59,118 bases of DNA, from contig JANXRE010000154.1 in the NCBI GenBank assembly GCA_025353165.1, positions 1-59,118 of the forward strand. Reading direction: 5' to 3'. The translations under genes were made by a program, and so were the position numbers. Under the pieces are notes generated by a model. The model searched no databases, was not told the DNA's origin, and saw only the letters and a list, made by a program, of their open reading frames with translations. This stretch comes from Acidobacteriota bacterium. Lineage in GTDB: Bacteria; Acidobacteriota; Terriglobia; Bryobacterales; Bryobacteraceae. Below, in pieces: positions 1-8,369 of the stretch; within the stretch, counting starts at the first letter, position 1; each line of letters begins with the position of its first letter.

Positions 1-2718
1 GTGCCGTGCGTCGAACAGCGAGGGCCCGTGCTCCGCGTTCAGGTTGAATGGATTCTGGGCCAGATCGTTTTCTCCCGCCACCAGCCGCGGAGCGGACCCG
101 GCGACGTTGAACGTCGAAACGTAGTCGAGCGATTTCGAATATGTGTACGACCCGACGAAGGCCAAGCCGTTCGAGAAGCGCCGGGTCAGCGCGGCTTGTC
201 CCGCATGGTACGTCGAGCTGGTCGAATCCGTGATCAGACCGACGGAGGCGAAATCGCAGGGACCGCCCGCGCCGTGGCATCCGGCGTACAGACGCCGCTG
301 GTCCGCGTCCTGTCCGGTCGCGCCCGCCTGATACACGGCGGGGTTGGCCTCGATCATGCGCGGCAGGCGCGTCCCCTTGTTGCCAATATAGCGGACGTCG
401 ACAAGATAATTCCCGGGCAGGGAATGCTGCACCGAAAAATTCCAGTTCTGCGCATAGGGTGGACGCATTCCGTTCTCCACAGTCAGCACCGTTGTGAACT
501 GCGGGAACGACTTCAGATCAAAAGGATTCGTTCCGTTCCACGGATTCGCGAAATTGATCGGCGGGGACAACTGCCTGGCCTGGGTCCAGGGCAGCGCGCT
601 CAGGGGAGCTTGCAGTGGACCGCCGACACCGTTCGTAAACGAATCATAAAAGATGCCGTAGGCCGCGCGTATCGACGTCTTGCCGGAGCCGGTCGGGTCA
701 AAGGCGATTCCAACCCGCGGCATCAGCCCCTTCCAATAGACCGGCGCGATGCCGTTCGGGACGCCGGGATCGCCCGGGAACAACAGCCCGGCGGGCGCGC
801 TGGGAAATACCTTGGACTGCCGCCCCGGCGCCCACGCGTTCATGCGGTTTCGGATATCGACGAAAGGCGTGCCGACTTCCCAGCGCGCGCCGTAATTGAC
901 GGTCAACCTCGACGTGACGCGCCATTCATCCTGCCCGTAAGCGGCGAAATCGACGTTCCGCAGACCGCGGTTCATGTCGCCGCCCCCCTGAAAGAACACG
1001 ACAGGAAATCCCAGCAGGAAGCTCGCGAACGAATCGCTTGCCGGAAAAGGAGCGAAGACGAAAAATCCGTTGGAGGCGATGCCCTCGGTCATATTGATCT
1101 GGTTGCGCCGCACCTCAACGCCGGCCTTGAAGCTGTGCGCGCCCGCCGTGTGCGAGAGCGAATCGTACAACTCATAAGTGTTCTGCGCCGTATCCCGCGG
1201 CCCCGTGATTGGGTCGCCGACGCTCGCGTATCCGCTGACGATGAGTAACGGCGGGCCCTGGGCGGCGGCCAACGTGCTGTCGTACCCGAATCCGAGAGCG
1301 CTGGGCGCGGTCCGGTTCAGCGGTTTATCCGTGTTGAACAAGTTCCGGAAAAACCCCACCCTTAAGTTGTTCAGAGTGGCGCCCGAGAAAAGGTGCGTTT
1401 CCGAAATGGTCGCGGCGTGCGTGCCGATGTCTTCGCCCACCGGAAAGCCGGGCACATTGGCGCCGGACACCGAGAGCGGATCGACGTTCGCGCTGCTGTT
1501 GCGCGCGTAATGCACGGCCAGTTGGTCGCGCTCGTTGAAGATATGGTCGAACCGGAAGCCGCCCTGGTCCGCGTCGTTGCTCATCGTCTGCGTGGTGATA
1601 AACAGGTTCGGCCCCGCGTTCGCATGCGGGTAAAAAGAAACCAGCGACTGCGCCAGTGCATTCATCGCCGGGGCGGGGATCTGGTTGTTCGGAAACGGCT
1701 GGCCGGAGAATTCGTTGATTAAAGGAATGGGCTGGCCTGTCTGCGGGTCTTTCAATCCGGAGAAGTCGCCGCCGCGTTGCGCGTCGCTGGGAACCGTCGC
1801 ACTCTGAGTGATTCCCTGCCGGTTGCGAAAGCCCTCGTAATACGCGAAGAAGAAATCCTTGTTCTTTCGCACGGGTCCGCCGAAGGTGCCGCCGAACTGG
1901 TTCTGCTTCAGCGGCTCGACTGCCGCCGAGAAGAAATTGCGGGAGTCCAGCTTGTCGTTCCGTAGAAACTCGTATAGATCGCCGTGAAAAGCGTTGCTGC
2001 CGGAGCGCGTGACCACCGTCGTGGTCGCGCCGCTCGTTCCTCCGTATTCCGCGGGAGCGGTCCCGGTCAGAATTCGAAATTCCTGGATGGCATCGACGGG
2101 CGTCTTCAGCGCGTACCCTCCATCGACGCGGTTCACGTTCGTGCCGCCGTCGAGCAGATAGTTGTTCGACTCCGGACGCTGGCCATTCACGGCATAAGCC
2201 TGCCCGGCGCGCAGAGATCCGCCGGCCAGTGCCAGCCCCTGCGTTAACGGCGCAACCCCCGGCTGAAGCAGCCCGAGCTGCGTAAATGTGCGTCCGTTCA
2301 GCGGCAGATCCACCAGTTCGCGACCGGTGACGACGTTGCCGATGACGTTCGACCCGTTGTCCACCAGCGGCGTCTTCATCGTGACGTCCACGGTATCTTT
2401 TTCCCGGGTCACTTGTAGTTGCACGTCGAGGCGCGCGTTCTGGCTGACGTTCAAGGAGACGCCGTGTCTGACGTAACCGGCGAAATTGGGAGCGCTCACG
2501 CGCAACTCGTAATCGCCCGCCGGAAGAATCAGGTGATAGGCGCCTGCGCTGGTCGTGAACTGCGTCCGGGAGTATCCATTGGCCTCGTTGGTTGCCTGGA
2601 CGGTCGCCCCGACGAGAACGCTTCCCGACGAATCGGTGACCTGTCCTTCGAGAACCGCGGTCGTATCCTGCGCAAGCGCGCAGACACCCAGAGATAGCAA
2701 TAAAACAATCGTTTTTAT
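1..2718 (-). CDS. TonB-dependent receptor, Oar-like (3' end outside window)
   Basis: Outer-membrane beta-barrel transporter of the acidobacterial Oar-like type, probably for oligosaccharides or other large ligands. The visible part is about 906 residues and continues past base 1. Seen in order: a signal-peptide-like start (KTIVLLLSLGVCALAQ), a carboxypeptidase-regulatory Ig-like domain (GQVTDSSGSVLVGATVQATN), a plug domain (LPLNGRTFTQLGLLQPGV, then AVNGQRPESNNYLLDGG), and barrel strands such as NLRVGFFRNLF. The frame is open throughout. No ATG, GTG or suitable TTG precedes the signal peptide; the best-placed codon is ATA at 2718, giving MKTIVLL. The start is therefore uncertain: rare AUA initiation, a shortened TTG start at about 2700, or a sequence error. 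Confidence 0.85.
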   Translation of the reverse strand, partial: MKTIVLLLSLGVCALAQDTTAVLEGQVTDSSGSVLVGATVQATNEANGYSRTQFTTSAGAYHLILPAGDYELRVSAPNFAGYVRHGVSLNVSQNARLDVQLQVTREKDTVDVTMKTPLVDNGSNVIGNVVTGRELVDLPLNGRTFTQLGLLQPGVAPLTQGLALAGGSLRAGQAYAVNGQRPESNNYLLDGGTNVNRVDGGYALKTPVDAIQEFRILTGTAPAEYGGTSGATTTVVTRSGSNAFHGDLYEFLRNDKLDSRNFFSAAVEPLKQNQFGGTFGGPVRKNKDFFFAYYEGFRNRQGITQSATVPSDAQRGGDFSGLKDPQTGQPIPLINEFSGQPFPNNQIPAPAMNALAQSLVSFYPHANAGPNLFITTQTMSNDADQGGFRFDHIFNERDQLAVHYARNSSANVDPLSVSGANVPGFPVGEDIGTHAATISETHLFSGATLNNLRVGFFRNLFNTDKPLNRTAPSALGFGYDSTLAAAQGPPLLIVSGYASVGDPITGPRDTAQNTYELYDSLSHTAGAHSFKAGVEVRRNQINMTEGIASNGFFVFAPFPASDSFASFLLGFPVVFFQGGGDMNRGLRNVDFAAYGQDEWRVTSRLTVNYGARWEVGTPFVDIRNRMNAWAPGRQSKVFPSAPAGLLFPGDPGVPNGIAPVYWKGLMPRVGIAFDPTGSGKTSIRAAYGIFYDSFTNGVGGPLQAPLSALPWTQARQLSPPINFANPWNGTNPFDLKSFPQFTTVLTVENGMRPPYAQNWNFSVQHSLPGNYLVDVRYIGNKGTRLPRMIEANPAVYQAGATGQDADQRRLYAGCHGAGGPCDFASVGLITDSTSSTYHAGQAALTRRFSNGLAFVGSYTYSKSLDYVSTFNVAGSAPRLVAGENDLAQNPFNLNAEHGPSLFDARH

Positions 2719-2864
2719 TTGTGTCGTAACAGGCCCCTGTGGACATGAGTCTAAGTGACTTGGCGGGCTCCGGCAATAGTTCGAAAGGATTACTGTAAAT
2801 GCCAGTTAGTTGATTTGCTCTATTTGCGCAACCCTGACAGATGAGATACGCTTGGCCACTCCAC

Positions 2865-3236
2865 ATGACCACCAACTTCCTGAGAATCGCAAGCCTGACA
2901 GCGCTGGGCGCCGCCGCGGTTTTGGCGGCTGACGCCGGCAAATCCGTAACGGTAAACGGTTGGGTCCTCGACGCGGCGTGCGCGTTTACCAAGGGACTGA
3001 GCAAGCCGATTAGCCGAGACTGCGCGCTCGCCTGCGCGAAAGCCGGATCGCCGCTGGTGATACTTCAGACCGACGGATCCATCTACTGGCCGATCGCGGA
3101 CACCATGCCGGCCGCAAGCCAGAACAGCCGTCTCACGCCATTCGCCGGGAAGCAGGTCACCGCTTCCGGGAAGCTATATACGAGGGGCGGATCGAATGCG
3201 CTGGTGATCGAGACCATCCAAGAAGCCGCGCACTGA
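2865..3236 (+). CDS. small secreted protein of unknown function
   Basis: 123 residues from ATG 2865; an upstream in-frame ATG at 2841 would place a poor leader before the signal peptide. The N terminus (MTTNFLRIASLTALGAAAVLAAD) is a typical Sec signal peptide. The mature part is short and beta-rich, with three cysteines (AACAF, RDCALACAK) and an OB-fold-like pattern ending in QVTASGKLYTRGG. I do not recognise a named family. It is transcribed away from the receptor across a 146-bp gap, so the two may share a regulatory region. Confidence 0.6.
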   Translation: MTTNFLRIASLTALGAAAVLAADAGKSVTVNGWVLDAACAFTKGLSKPISRDCALACAKAGSPLVILQTDGSIYWPIADTMPAASQNSRLTPFAGKQVTASGKLYTRGGSNALVIETIQEAAH

Positions 3237-3239
3237 CAA

Positions 3240-3674
3240 TCAGGGCGCTTTCTGTTTCGACGCGAACAGCACACCCAACGCCGATCCGACCAGGCCTTGG
3301 CTCGGTCCCAGCCACAGGTTCGAGCTGTGCATCAGCGTCACCGGATCGGCGCCGGTGAACGGTTGGATCAGGATCGTCAGCGACACCAGCAGCAGATAGA
3401 AAACCGACAGCCAGAGAGCCAGACGATAGTAACTGGTGCGCACCACGGACTCCGAGCGCACCGGGTCGAGTGCGGTTACAGTCAGACCGGCGACGATCAT
3501 TCCCAAGGTGGGCATGATGGTAGGTAGCAACCACCCCCACGCGTCTTGGACGTGGTCGCCGAACTTGCCCAACAGCGACTGCAAAACAACGATGGTGAGG
3601 ATGCATGCGCAGCCCCCGAGCCAGATGCCCGCGAGGCGCGTACGAACCGTGTCCAGCGGTGTGATGGCGGGCAT
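3240..3674 (-). CDS. four-helix membrane protein, unknown function
   Basis: 144 residues with four hydrophobic stretches (about residues 14-34, 48-68, 83-104, 122-138), so probably an inner-membrane protein. There is no catalytic motif. It sits 3 bp downstream of the lipoprotein gene on the same strand and is probably co-transcribed with it, so the two may form one envelope module. It converges tightly with the secreted protein at 3236. Function unknown. Confidence 0.55.
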   Translation of the reverse strand: MPAITPLDTVRTRLAGIWLGGCACILTIVVLQSLLGKFGDHVQDAWGWLLPTIMPTLGMIVAGLTVTALDPVRSESVVRTSYYRLALWLSVFYLLLVSLTILIQPFTGADPVTLMHSSNLWLGPSQGLVGSALGVLFASKQKAP

Positions 3675-3677
3675 CTC

Positions 3678-4502
3678 CTACTGACCTCCCAGCGCCGACC
3701 ACAATCCTGAGTTGGCCAAGTGTTCCTGCGCCGCAATCGAACTGGGAATCACCGCGCGCGCCGCGGCTGGCGTACTGCCGGTTGCCCGCTCGAATTCGTA
3801 GATGAGCGCCGTCGTGGCGACATCGTTGGTGTAGGGCAATCCGCCCAGGCTGGGCGGCAGCTTGTTGAGGCCGCCTCGTAGCCACTCCAGCGCCTGTTCA
3901 CTGGTGACGCGCGCGTCGCTCTCCCGGAACGGGGCGTCGGTGACGGTAAACACGATCACGCGGTAGCGGCCAGGGTCGGCTGTGAAGAGCGCGCGGAGAT
4001 ATCCGCCGAGGGAGAAGTCGGTAAGCCCGCCCGCATTGGCGGACCAGCGCGCCGGCGGAGCTCTCGACCGCCCGGAGTTGTCGATCTGCTCCAGGCGAGT
4101 CACCACGGCAAAGCCGCGCGGCACGGCGAAGTAGCTTTTCTCCAGATAGCCGCGGGAAGCGAGAGCGGCGGAGAGGCGGGCGTCGACGTCGCGCAGCGCT
4201 GACGGCATCGTGCCCCTTCGCAGCATATCCGGCGGAATGGTTCCGCGAGCGGAAGCGGCCGGGGGCGGCCACGGGAATTGCGGGATCGCCTCCTGCGGGG
4301 AGTCCCCGCCTGCTGGCGGCTTCCCGGGGGGCGCGTGGCCGTCGCCCGTGGGTCCGCGATCCGGCGGCCTCGCTCCGGACGGGGGCGGCGGAGGTGGAGG
4401 GGGCTTGCGCTTCGCGGTTCTCTCCCTCTGGCAGGCGATCAGGCACAAAGCCAGGACGATTACGAAGGCGGCCGGCAATGCGCGTCGCATCTCGGGAATC
4501 AT
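3678..4502 (-). CDS. proline-rich lipoprotein, unknown function
   Basis: About 275 residues. The start is taken as ATG 4502 (or 4490), because the sequence that follows forms a lipoprotein signal: a basic start, a hydrophobic stretch and the lipobox LIAC before Gln. After the cysteine comes a linker with a run of eight prolines, then a Pro/Gly-rich stretch, then a globular domain (about residues 90-275) with motifs such as YLEKSYFAVPRGFAVVTRLE. The domain is not one I can name. The linker suggests a domain held away from the membrane. The membrane-protein gene at 3240-3674 follows directly. Confidence 0.6.
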   Translation of the reverse strand: MIPEMRRALPAAFVIVLALCLIACQRERTAKRKPPPPPPPPSGARPPDRGPTGDGHAPPGKPPAGGDSPQEAIPQFPWPPPAASARGTIPPDMLRRGTMPSALRDVDARLSAALASRGYLEKSYFAVPRGFAVVTRLEQIDNSGRSRAPPARWSANAGGLTDFSLGGYLRALFTADPGRYRVIVFTVTDAPFRESDARVTSEQALEWLRGGLNKLPPSLGGLPYTNDVATTALIYEFERATGSTPAAARAVIPSSIAAQEHLANSGLWSALGGQ

Positions 4503-4566
4503 ATCAGCACTTCTCTTCCCGTGGGATTTCCCGTATAATCCTGAGGTCGTGGAGGCCTGACAAACA

Positions 4567-5306
4567 ATGCGCAAACGCATCGCCTCTTGCGCCGACGGAA
4601 CTTGGCAGGACGCCGCCAACAACACGAACGTCCACAAGCTATACAATTCGCTCGTCCACGGCGCGGATCAGATCGCGTCCTATGACGAGGGAGTCGGCGC
4701 AACTCAGGATCCCATCTGGAAACTGCTCGGTGGCGCATTCGGAACAGGCTTCGGGCAGAAGATCAAGGACGGGTATACGAGCATCGCTCATGTGTACGAG
4801 GCGCGTACACCGCGCGCAGACTCGCGGGGATGATTGCCGCCTGCGGCCTTCCGACCCCGGACTTCAGCCAGGACGTCGTCGCCATTCCGTTCCGGGCCCA
4901 CGCGATAGGGACAACCGACAGGCGCTGATGGCGCAGTTGAAAGGCTGCAACATGGACGCGGCCAAAATCAAGATGGTCGGCGTGCGGAACACCGTCGGCG
5001 CGCGGGGAATACCTTGGTTGTTTGGGGAGGTGGACGCTGTTCTTTACGGTTTCCTCGAAAAAAGGAGCCCCGTGATCGGAAAAGCGGGCGAGTTTCCTCC
5101 AACCCGGTGGGCGACGTACGCTCCATTTATCCGGGATTATCCTGTGCGGCTTTCCGAAGCCCGGTGGATGGGCGAAGACGCCATACTCGCGAATAGCGTC
5201 GCCGTCCGCTTGGGGCCACGACGACTGTTATCGCCCGGAGAACCTGACGCTCGCAACCGGGGTTCCTTCCGTGGTGGGACCGGCCGTCATGGCAGCCGGC
5301 GCTTAG
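4567..5306 (+). pseudogene. broken DUF2235 (alpha/beta hydrolase-like) gene
   Basis: The first 75 codons match the start of DUF2235 proteins (RKRIASCADGTWQD, ASYDEGVGA, IKDGYTSIAHVYE). The segment that should carry the nucleophile motif (GFSRGAYTAR) is then cut: only GAYTARRLAGMIAACGL survives, in another frame, from about 4800. A third frame from about 4925 carries KIKMVGVRNTVGARGIPW and VDAVLYGFLE, which are the next conserved blocks. Remnants end near 5306. At least two frame changes plus loss of the catalytic serine region make this a true wreck. The family includes phospholipase effectors; no secretion genes are nearby. Confidence 0.7.
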
Positions 5307-6277
5307 GCCCCAACCGACGGAACCTCCGCCGCGCTGTACACGGTGTAGCCGTCGTTGTAGGACGGCGAGCCGTCGTCGTTGTTTCCCGCGATCATCCACA
5401 ACAGGCTGCCCGCGCCGCCGCTTGCGTCCACCTCGGCCAGCCACCGCGCAAACGTCGCATCGCGGGTGGCGGGATCGGCCTTGATGCCGTACTCCTCGAC
5501 GATCGCCGGCTTCGCCGCGCGCTGAGCCGCCTCGATGTGCTCGCGAATCCAGCGCACGCCGAAATCACCTGGGTCGGTGTCCGGTTCGAATTCCGGGTAC
5601 AGGTGGCACGTTCCGAAATCGATGTCCGGGATGCCCAGCAGCGCCTCGTGATCCAGTCCGTGCGATCCGTTGTACGGCGCGTGAGCGCCGGCGCCCGCGC
5701 GGCGGAAGAAACCCTCATCGCCCAGAGAGACGAGCTGTTGCGCGCCCGCCGCCTTGATCGCGGCGCTCATCTCTGCGGCCCACTTCAGAACGATGCCGGG
5801 GTCCGCGCCCTCGCATCTCGGCTCGTTGGCCAGCTCCCACGCGAGCACCGCGGGCTCGTCGCGGTACTGGCGTCCCGTAACTGTATTGACTCGCGACAAC
5901 AGGTTCGTCACGTACGAGCGGAAGGCGTCGCGAACCGCCGGCTCGGTGTAGAAAGGTTGCTGACCCGCGAAGCCGAAACGCTGCGACCAGGCTTCCATTC
6001 CCAGGATGTCCTTCCAGTAATTGACGAGCGGGAGAATCAGCCGCAGTCCCTGCTGCTCGGCCGCGGCGATGGTTTTGTCCAGCCTCGTCCAGTCGGGTTC
6101 TCCCGACGAGAAGGCGCAGGTGCGAAGGGTGTTCAGTTGCAGGTCCGCCGCCAGCTGAAAGACCTGGCCGGCCATCCCGTCGGACGCGAAACCGAGGTAG
6201 TAGCAATTGGCTCCCTTCACCCGGAAGGCCGCGCCGCCCGCCCGGAAAGCGCCGTCCTCAACGCGAACGTAGTCCAT
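5303..6277 (-). CDS. GH5-type glycoside hydrolase (mannanase-like)
   Basis: About 324 residues from ATG 6277; an in-frame ATG at 6361 would overlap the divergent FkbH gene and is less likely. The pattern is that of clan GH-A endo-beta-1,4-mannanases of GH5: FRVKGANCYYLGF near the N terminus, VLAWELANEP with the acid/base Glu near residue 152, HLYPEFEP, and IVEEYGIK with the nucleophile Glu near residue 262. No signal peptide is obvious from this start, so it may act in the cytoplasm or be exported another way. Exact subfamily and substrate are inferred. Confidence 0.75.
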   Translation of the reverse strand: MDYVRVEDGAFRAGGAAFRVKGANCYYLGFASDGMAGQVFQLAADLQLNTLRTCAFSSGEPDWTRLDKTIAAAEQQGLRLILPLVNYWKDILGMEAWSQRFGFAGQQPFYTEPAVRDAFRSYVTNLLSRVNTVTGRQYRDEPAVLAWELANEPRCEGADPGIVLKWAAEMSAAIKAAGAQQLVSLGDEGFFRRAGAGAHAPYNGSHGLDHEALLGIPDIDFGTCHLYPEFEPDTDPGDFGVRWIREHIEAAQRAAKPAIVEEYGIKADPATRDATFARWLAEVDASGGAGSLLWMIAGNNDDGSPSYNDGYTVYSAAEVPSVGA

Positions 6278-6296
6278 ATCTTCAATACAATAGGGG

Positions 6297-8366
6297 TTGA
6301 ACCCGGCAAACTCGAAATCCCCAGCGCCAGCCTTCCGCTTTTGCGTCGCCGCTTCGTTCACGGCGGAGCCGCTCGAGCCGGTGTTCCGCTTTTGGGGCGC
6401 TCAATTGAATGCGCCCGTGGAAATCCAGTTCGCGCCCTTCAACCAGTTGATTCAAACGCTTCTCGACCCTGCGAGTATATTCGCCGCGAACGCGCACGGC
6501 GTGAATGTGCTGTTGGCGCGCATCGAGGATCTGGGCCTCGATCCGGCCCGCGCCGCCGAGAACGCCGCGCACCTGGCCGACGCGATTCGCGGCGCGCACG
6601 AGCGGTTCGCGGTACCCCTGATTGTCTGCCTCTCTCCGCCGTCTCCCGCCGTCGTTTCCGCGCGCATGGAAACGGCGCTGGAGGGCGTCCCCGGCGTGCA
6701 ATACCTGGCGGCGGATCGCGTCGCCCAGTTGTATCCCGTCGAGCGCGTTTACGATCCCGACGCGGACCGGCTGGGAAAGATTCCTTATTCGGAGCAGTAT
6801 TTCGCCGCCCTCGGAACGGCCATCGTGCGCGTCGCGCACTCGCTGTCGGCGCCGCCCTACAAAGCGATCGCACTCGATTGCGACAACACGTTGTGGTCCG
6901 GCATCGCGGGTGAGGATGGGCCTACCGGCGTTACGCTCGATCCGTCCCGGCGCGCCCTGCACCAGTTCATGCTCGAGCAGCGCAATGACGGCATGCTGCT
7001 GTGCCTGGCCAGCAAGAACAACGAGGCGGACGTGCTCGAGACGTTCGACCTCAACCCGGACTTCCCGCTTCAAATGCGCCATTTCACCGCCTGGCGGTTG
7101 AACTGGGAATCGAAAGCCGAGAATCTGGAATCGCTGGCCGGCGAATTGTCGCTCGGACTGGACAGCTTCATCTTCGTGGACGACAACCCACTCGAGTGCG
7201 CCGAGGTGGAGGACGCTGCCCCGGAGGTGTTGACGCTGGCGCTCCCCGAAAACGCCGGCGAAATCCCGCATTTCCTCGATCACGTGTGGGCTTTCGATCA
7301 CCCGGTGGTCACGGAGGAGGATCGCAATCGCAATGCCTATTATTCGCAGACGCGGCAGTTCGGACGGGAAATGCGAGGCGCCGGGGATCTTCAGAAATTC
7401 ATCGGCGGCCTTGCGCTGGACGTTCGTTTTGCGCCGGTTTCGGCCGCGACTCTGCCGCGCGCCGCGCAGATGACGCAGCGAACCAACCAGTTCAACTTTG
7501 CGGCTGTTCGCCGTGCCGTGCCGGATCTGCAGGCGCTTCTCAGCGCCGGATACGAGTGCGTCACTGTGGACGTCTCCGACCGCTTCGGAGCGTACGGCAT
7601 CGTCGGCCTGCTGATTTGGCGCGAGGAGGCGGGCGCGCTGGACGTGGACACATTCCTGCTCAGTTGCCGGGCGCTGGGACGCGGAGTCGAGCATCGAATG
7701 CTGGCGTTCCTCGCGGGACGGGGTGCGGGGCGGGTTCGCATCCGCGGCGTTCCGACCGCGAAGAATCAGCCCGCGCTGCAATTCATCCACGACGTCGCCG
7801 CGCGTTATGGGCAGCCCAACGGGCGGTACGACTTGCCTGCCGAAGAGTTCCGCGATCTGGAATGGCGCGCGGTAGCGCGGCCGGCGGCAGCGCCGGTAGC
7901 CAAGCCGGTTCGCGCGGACGGACGCCGATTTGTCGAGTACGCGCACATCGCCCGCAATTTGAGCACGCCCGCCCGCATTGTCGCGGCCATGCGGCAGCCC
8001 GCCGCTCCGGGCGCTCACGCTATGCGGATGACCGCCGCCGAGCGGAGGCTCGCCGTCATCTGGTCGGATCTCCTGCGCAAACCCGATATACGCCCGGCCG
8101 ACAATTTCTACGATCTGGGAGGTCACTCGCTGCTGGCGGTCCTGTTGACGTTGCGCGTGCGCGAGGAGTTCGGCATCGAGCTTCCTATCGACGACGTTTA
8201 TTCGGCCGGACTCACGCTGTCCGAGCTTGCGCGAAAAGTGGAGACCTATCAGTTCGCGCGAGTCAGTCCCGAGGAGTATCAGGCTGTGCTGGACGAGATC
8301 GAGAACATGAGCGACGACGAGGTCCTGGCCGCGCTCGCCCGCGAGGGCGTGGAGGAACCGGCGTAG
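6297..8366 (+). CDS. FkbH-like HAD enzyme fused to a carrier (PCP/ACP) domain
   Basis: 689 residues from a TTG start that leaves a 19-bp gap to the divergent hydrolase. Residues 1-180 form the usual FkbH N-terminal part. The HAD-IIIC motif DCDNTLWSG has Asp194 and Asp196, and FVDDNPLECAEV is the later HAD motif. Residues about 350-520 are the GNAT-like FkbH tail. A carrier domain follows (about 555-640) with phosphopantetheine Ser611 in LGGHSLL. Characterised FkbH proteins load a glyceryl group from 1,3-bisphosphoglycerate onto a carrier protein. Here enzyme and carrier are in one chain, so a glyceryl-S-carrier product is inferred. The next gene starts 3 bp later. Confidence 0.85.
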   Translation: MNPANSKSPAPAFRFCVAASFTAEPLEPVFRFWGAQLNAPVEIQFAPFNQLIQTLLDPASIFAANAHGVNVLLARIEDLGLDPARAAENAAHLADAIRGAHERFAVPLIVCLSPPSPAVVSARMETALEGVPGVQYLAADRVAQLYPVERVYDPDADRLGKIPYSEQYFAALGTAIVRVAHSLSAPPYKAIALDCDNTLWSGIAGEDGPTGVTLDPSRRALHQFMLEQRNDGMLLCLASKNNEADVLETFDLNPDFPLQMRHFTAWRLNWESKAENLESLAGELSLGLDSFIFVDDNPLECAEVEDAAPEVLTLALPENAGEIPHFLDHVWAFDHPVVTEEDRNRNAYYSQTRQFGREMRGAGDLQKFIGGLALDVRFAPVSAATLPRAAQMTQRTNQFNFAAVRRAVPDLQALLSAGYECVTVDVSDRFGAYGIVGLLIWREEAGALDVDTFLLSCRALGRGVEHRMLAFLAGRGAGRVRIRGVPTAKNQPALQFIHDVAARYGQPNGRYDLPAEEFRDLEWRAVARPAAAPVAKPVRADGRRFVEYAHIARNLSTPARIVAAMRQPAAPGAHAMRMTAAERRLAVIWSDLLRKPDIRPADNFYDLGGHSLLAVLLTLRVREEFGIELPIDDVYSAGLTLSELARKVETYQFARVSPEEYQAVLDEIENMSDDEVLAALAREGVEEPA

Positions 8367-8369
8367 CGC

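Noticed and set aside
1325-3004. 559-codon minus-strand open frame overlapping the receptor
   Set aside because: One frame off the receptor; composition is Arg/Ser-rich and it lacks plug and barrel motifs.
4394-6913. 839-codon open frame on the plus strand
   Set aside because: It runs antisense through the GH5 gene and across the DUF2235 wreck; only the short stretch from about 4925 has conserved content. The rest is Arg-rich shadow translation of GC-rich DNA.
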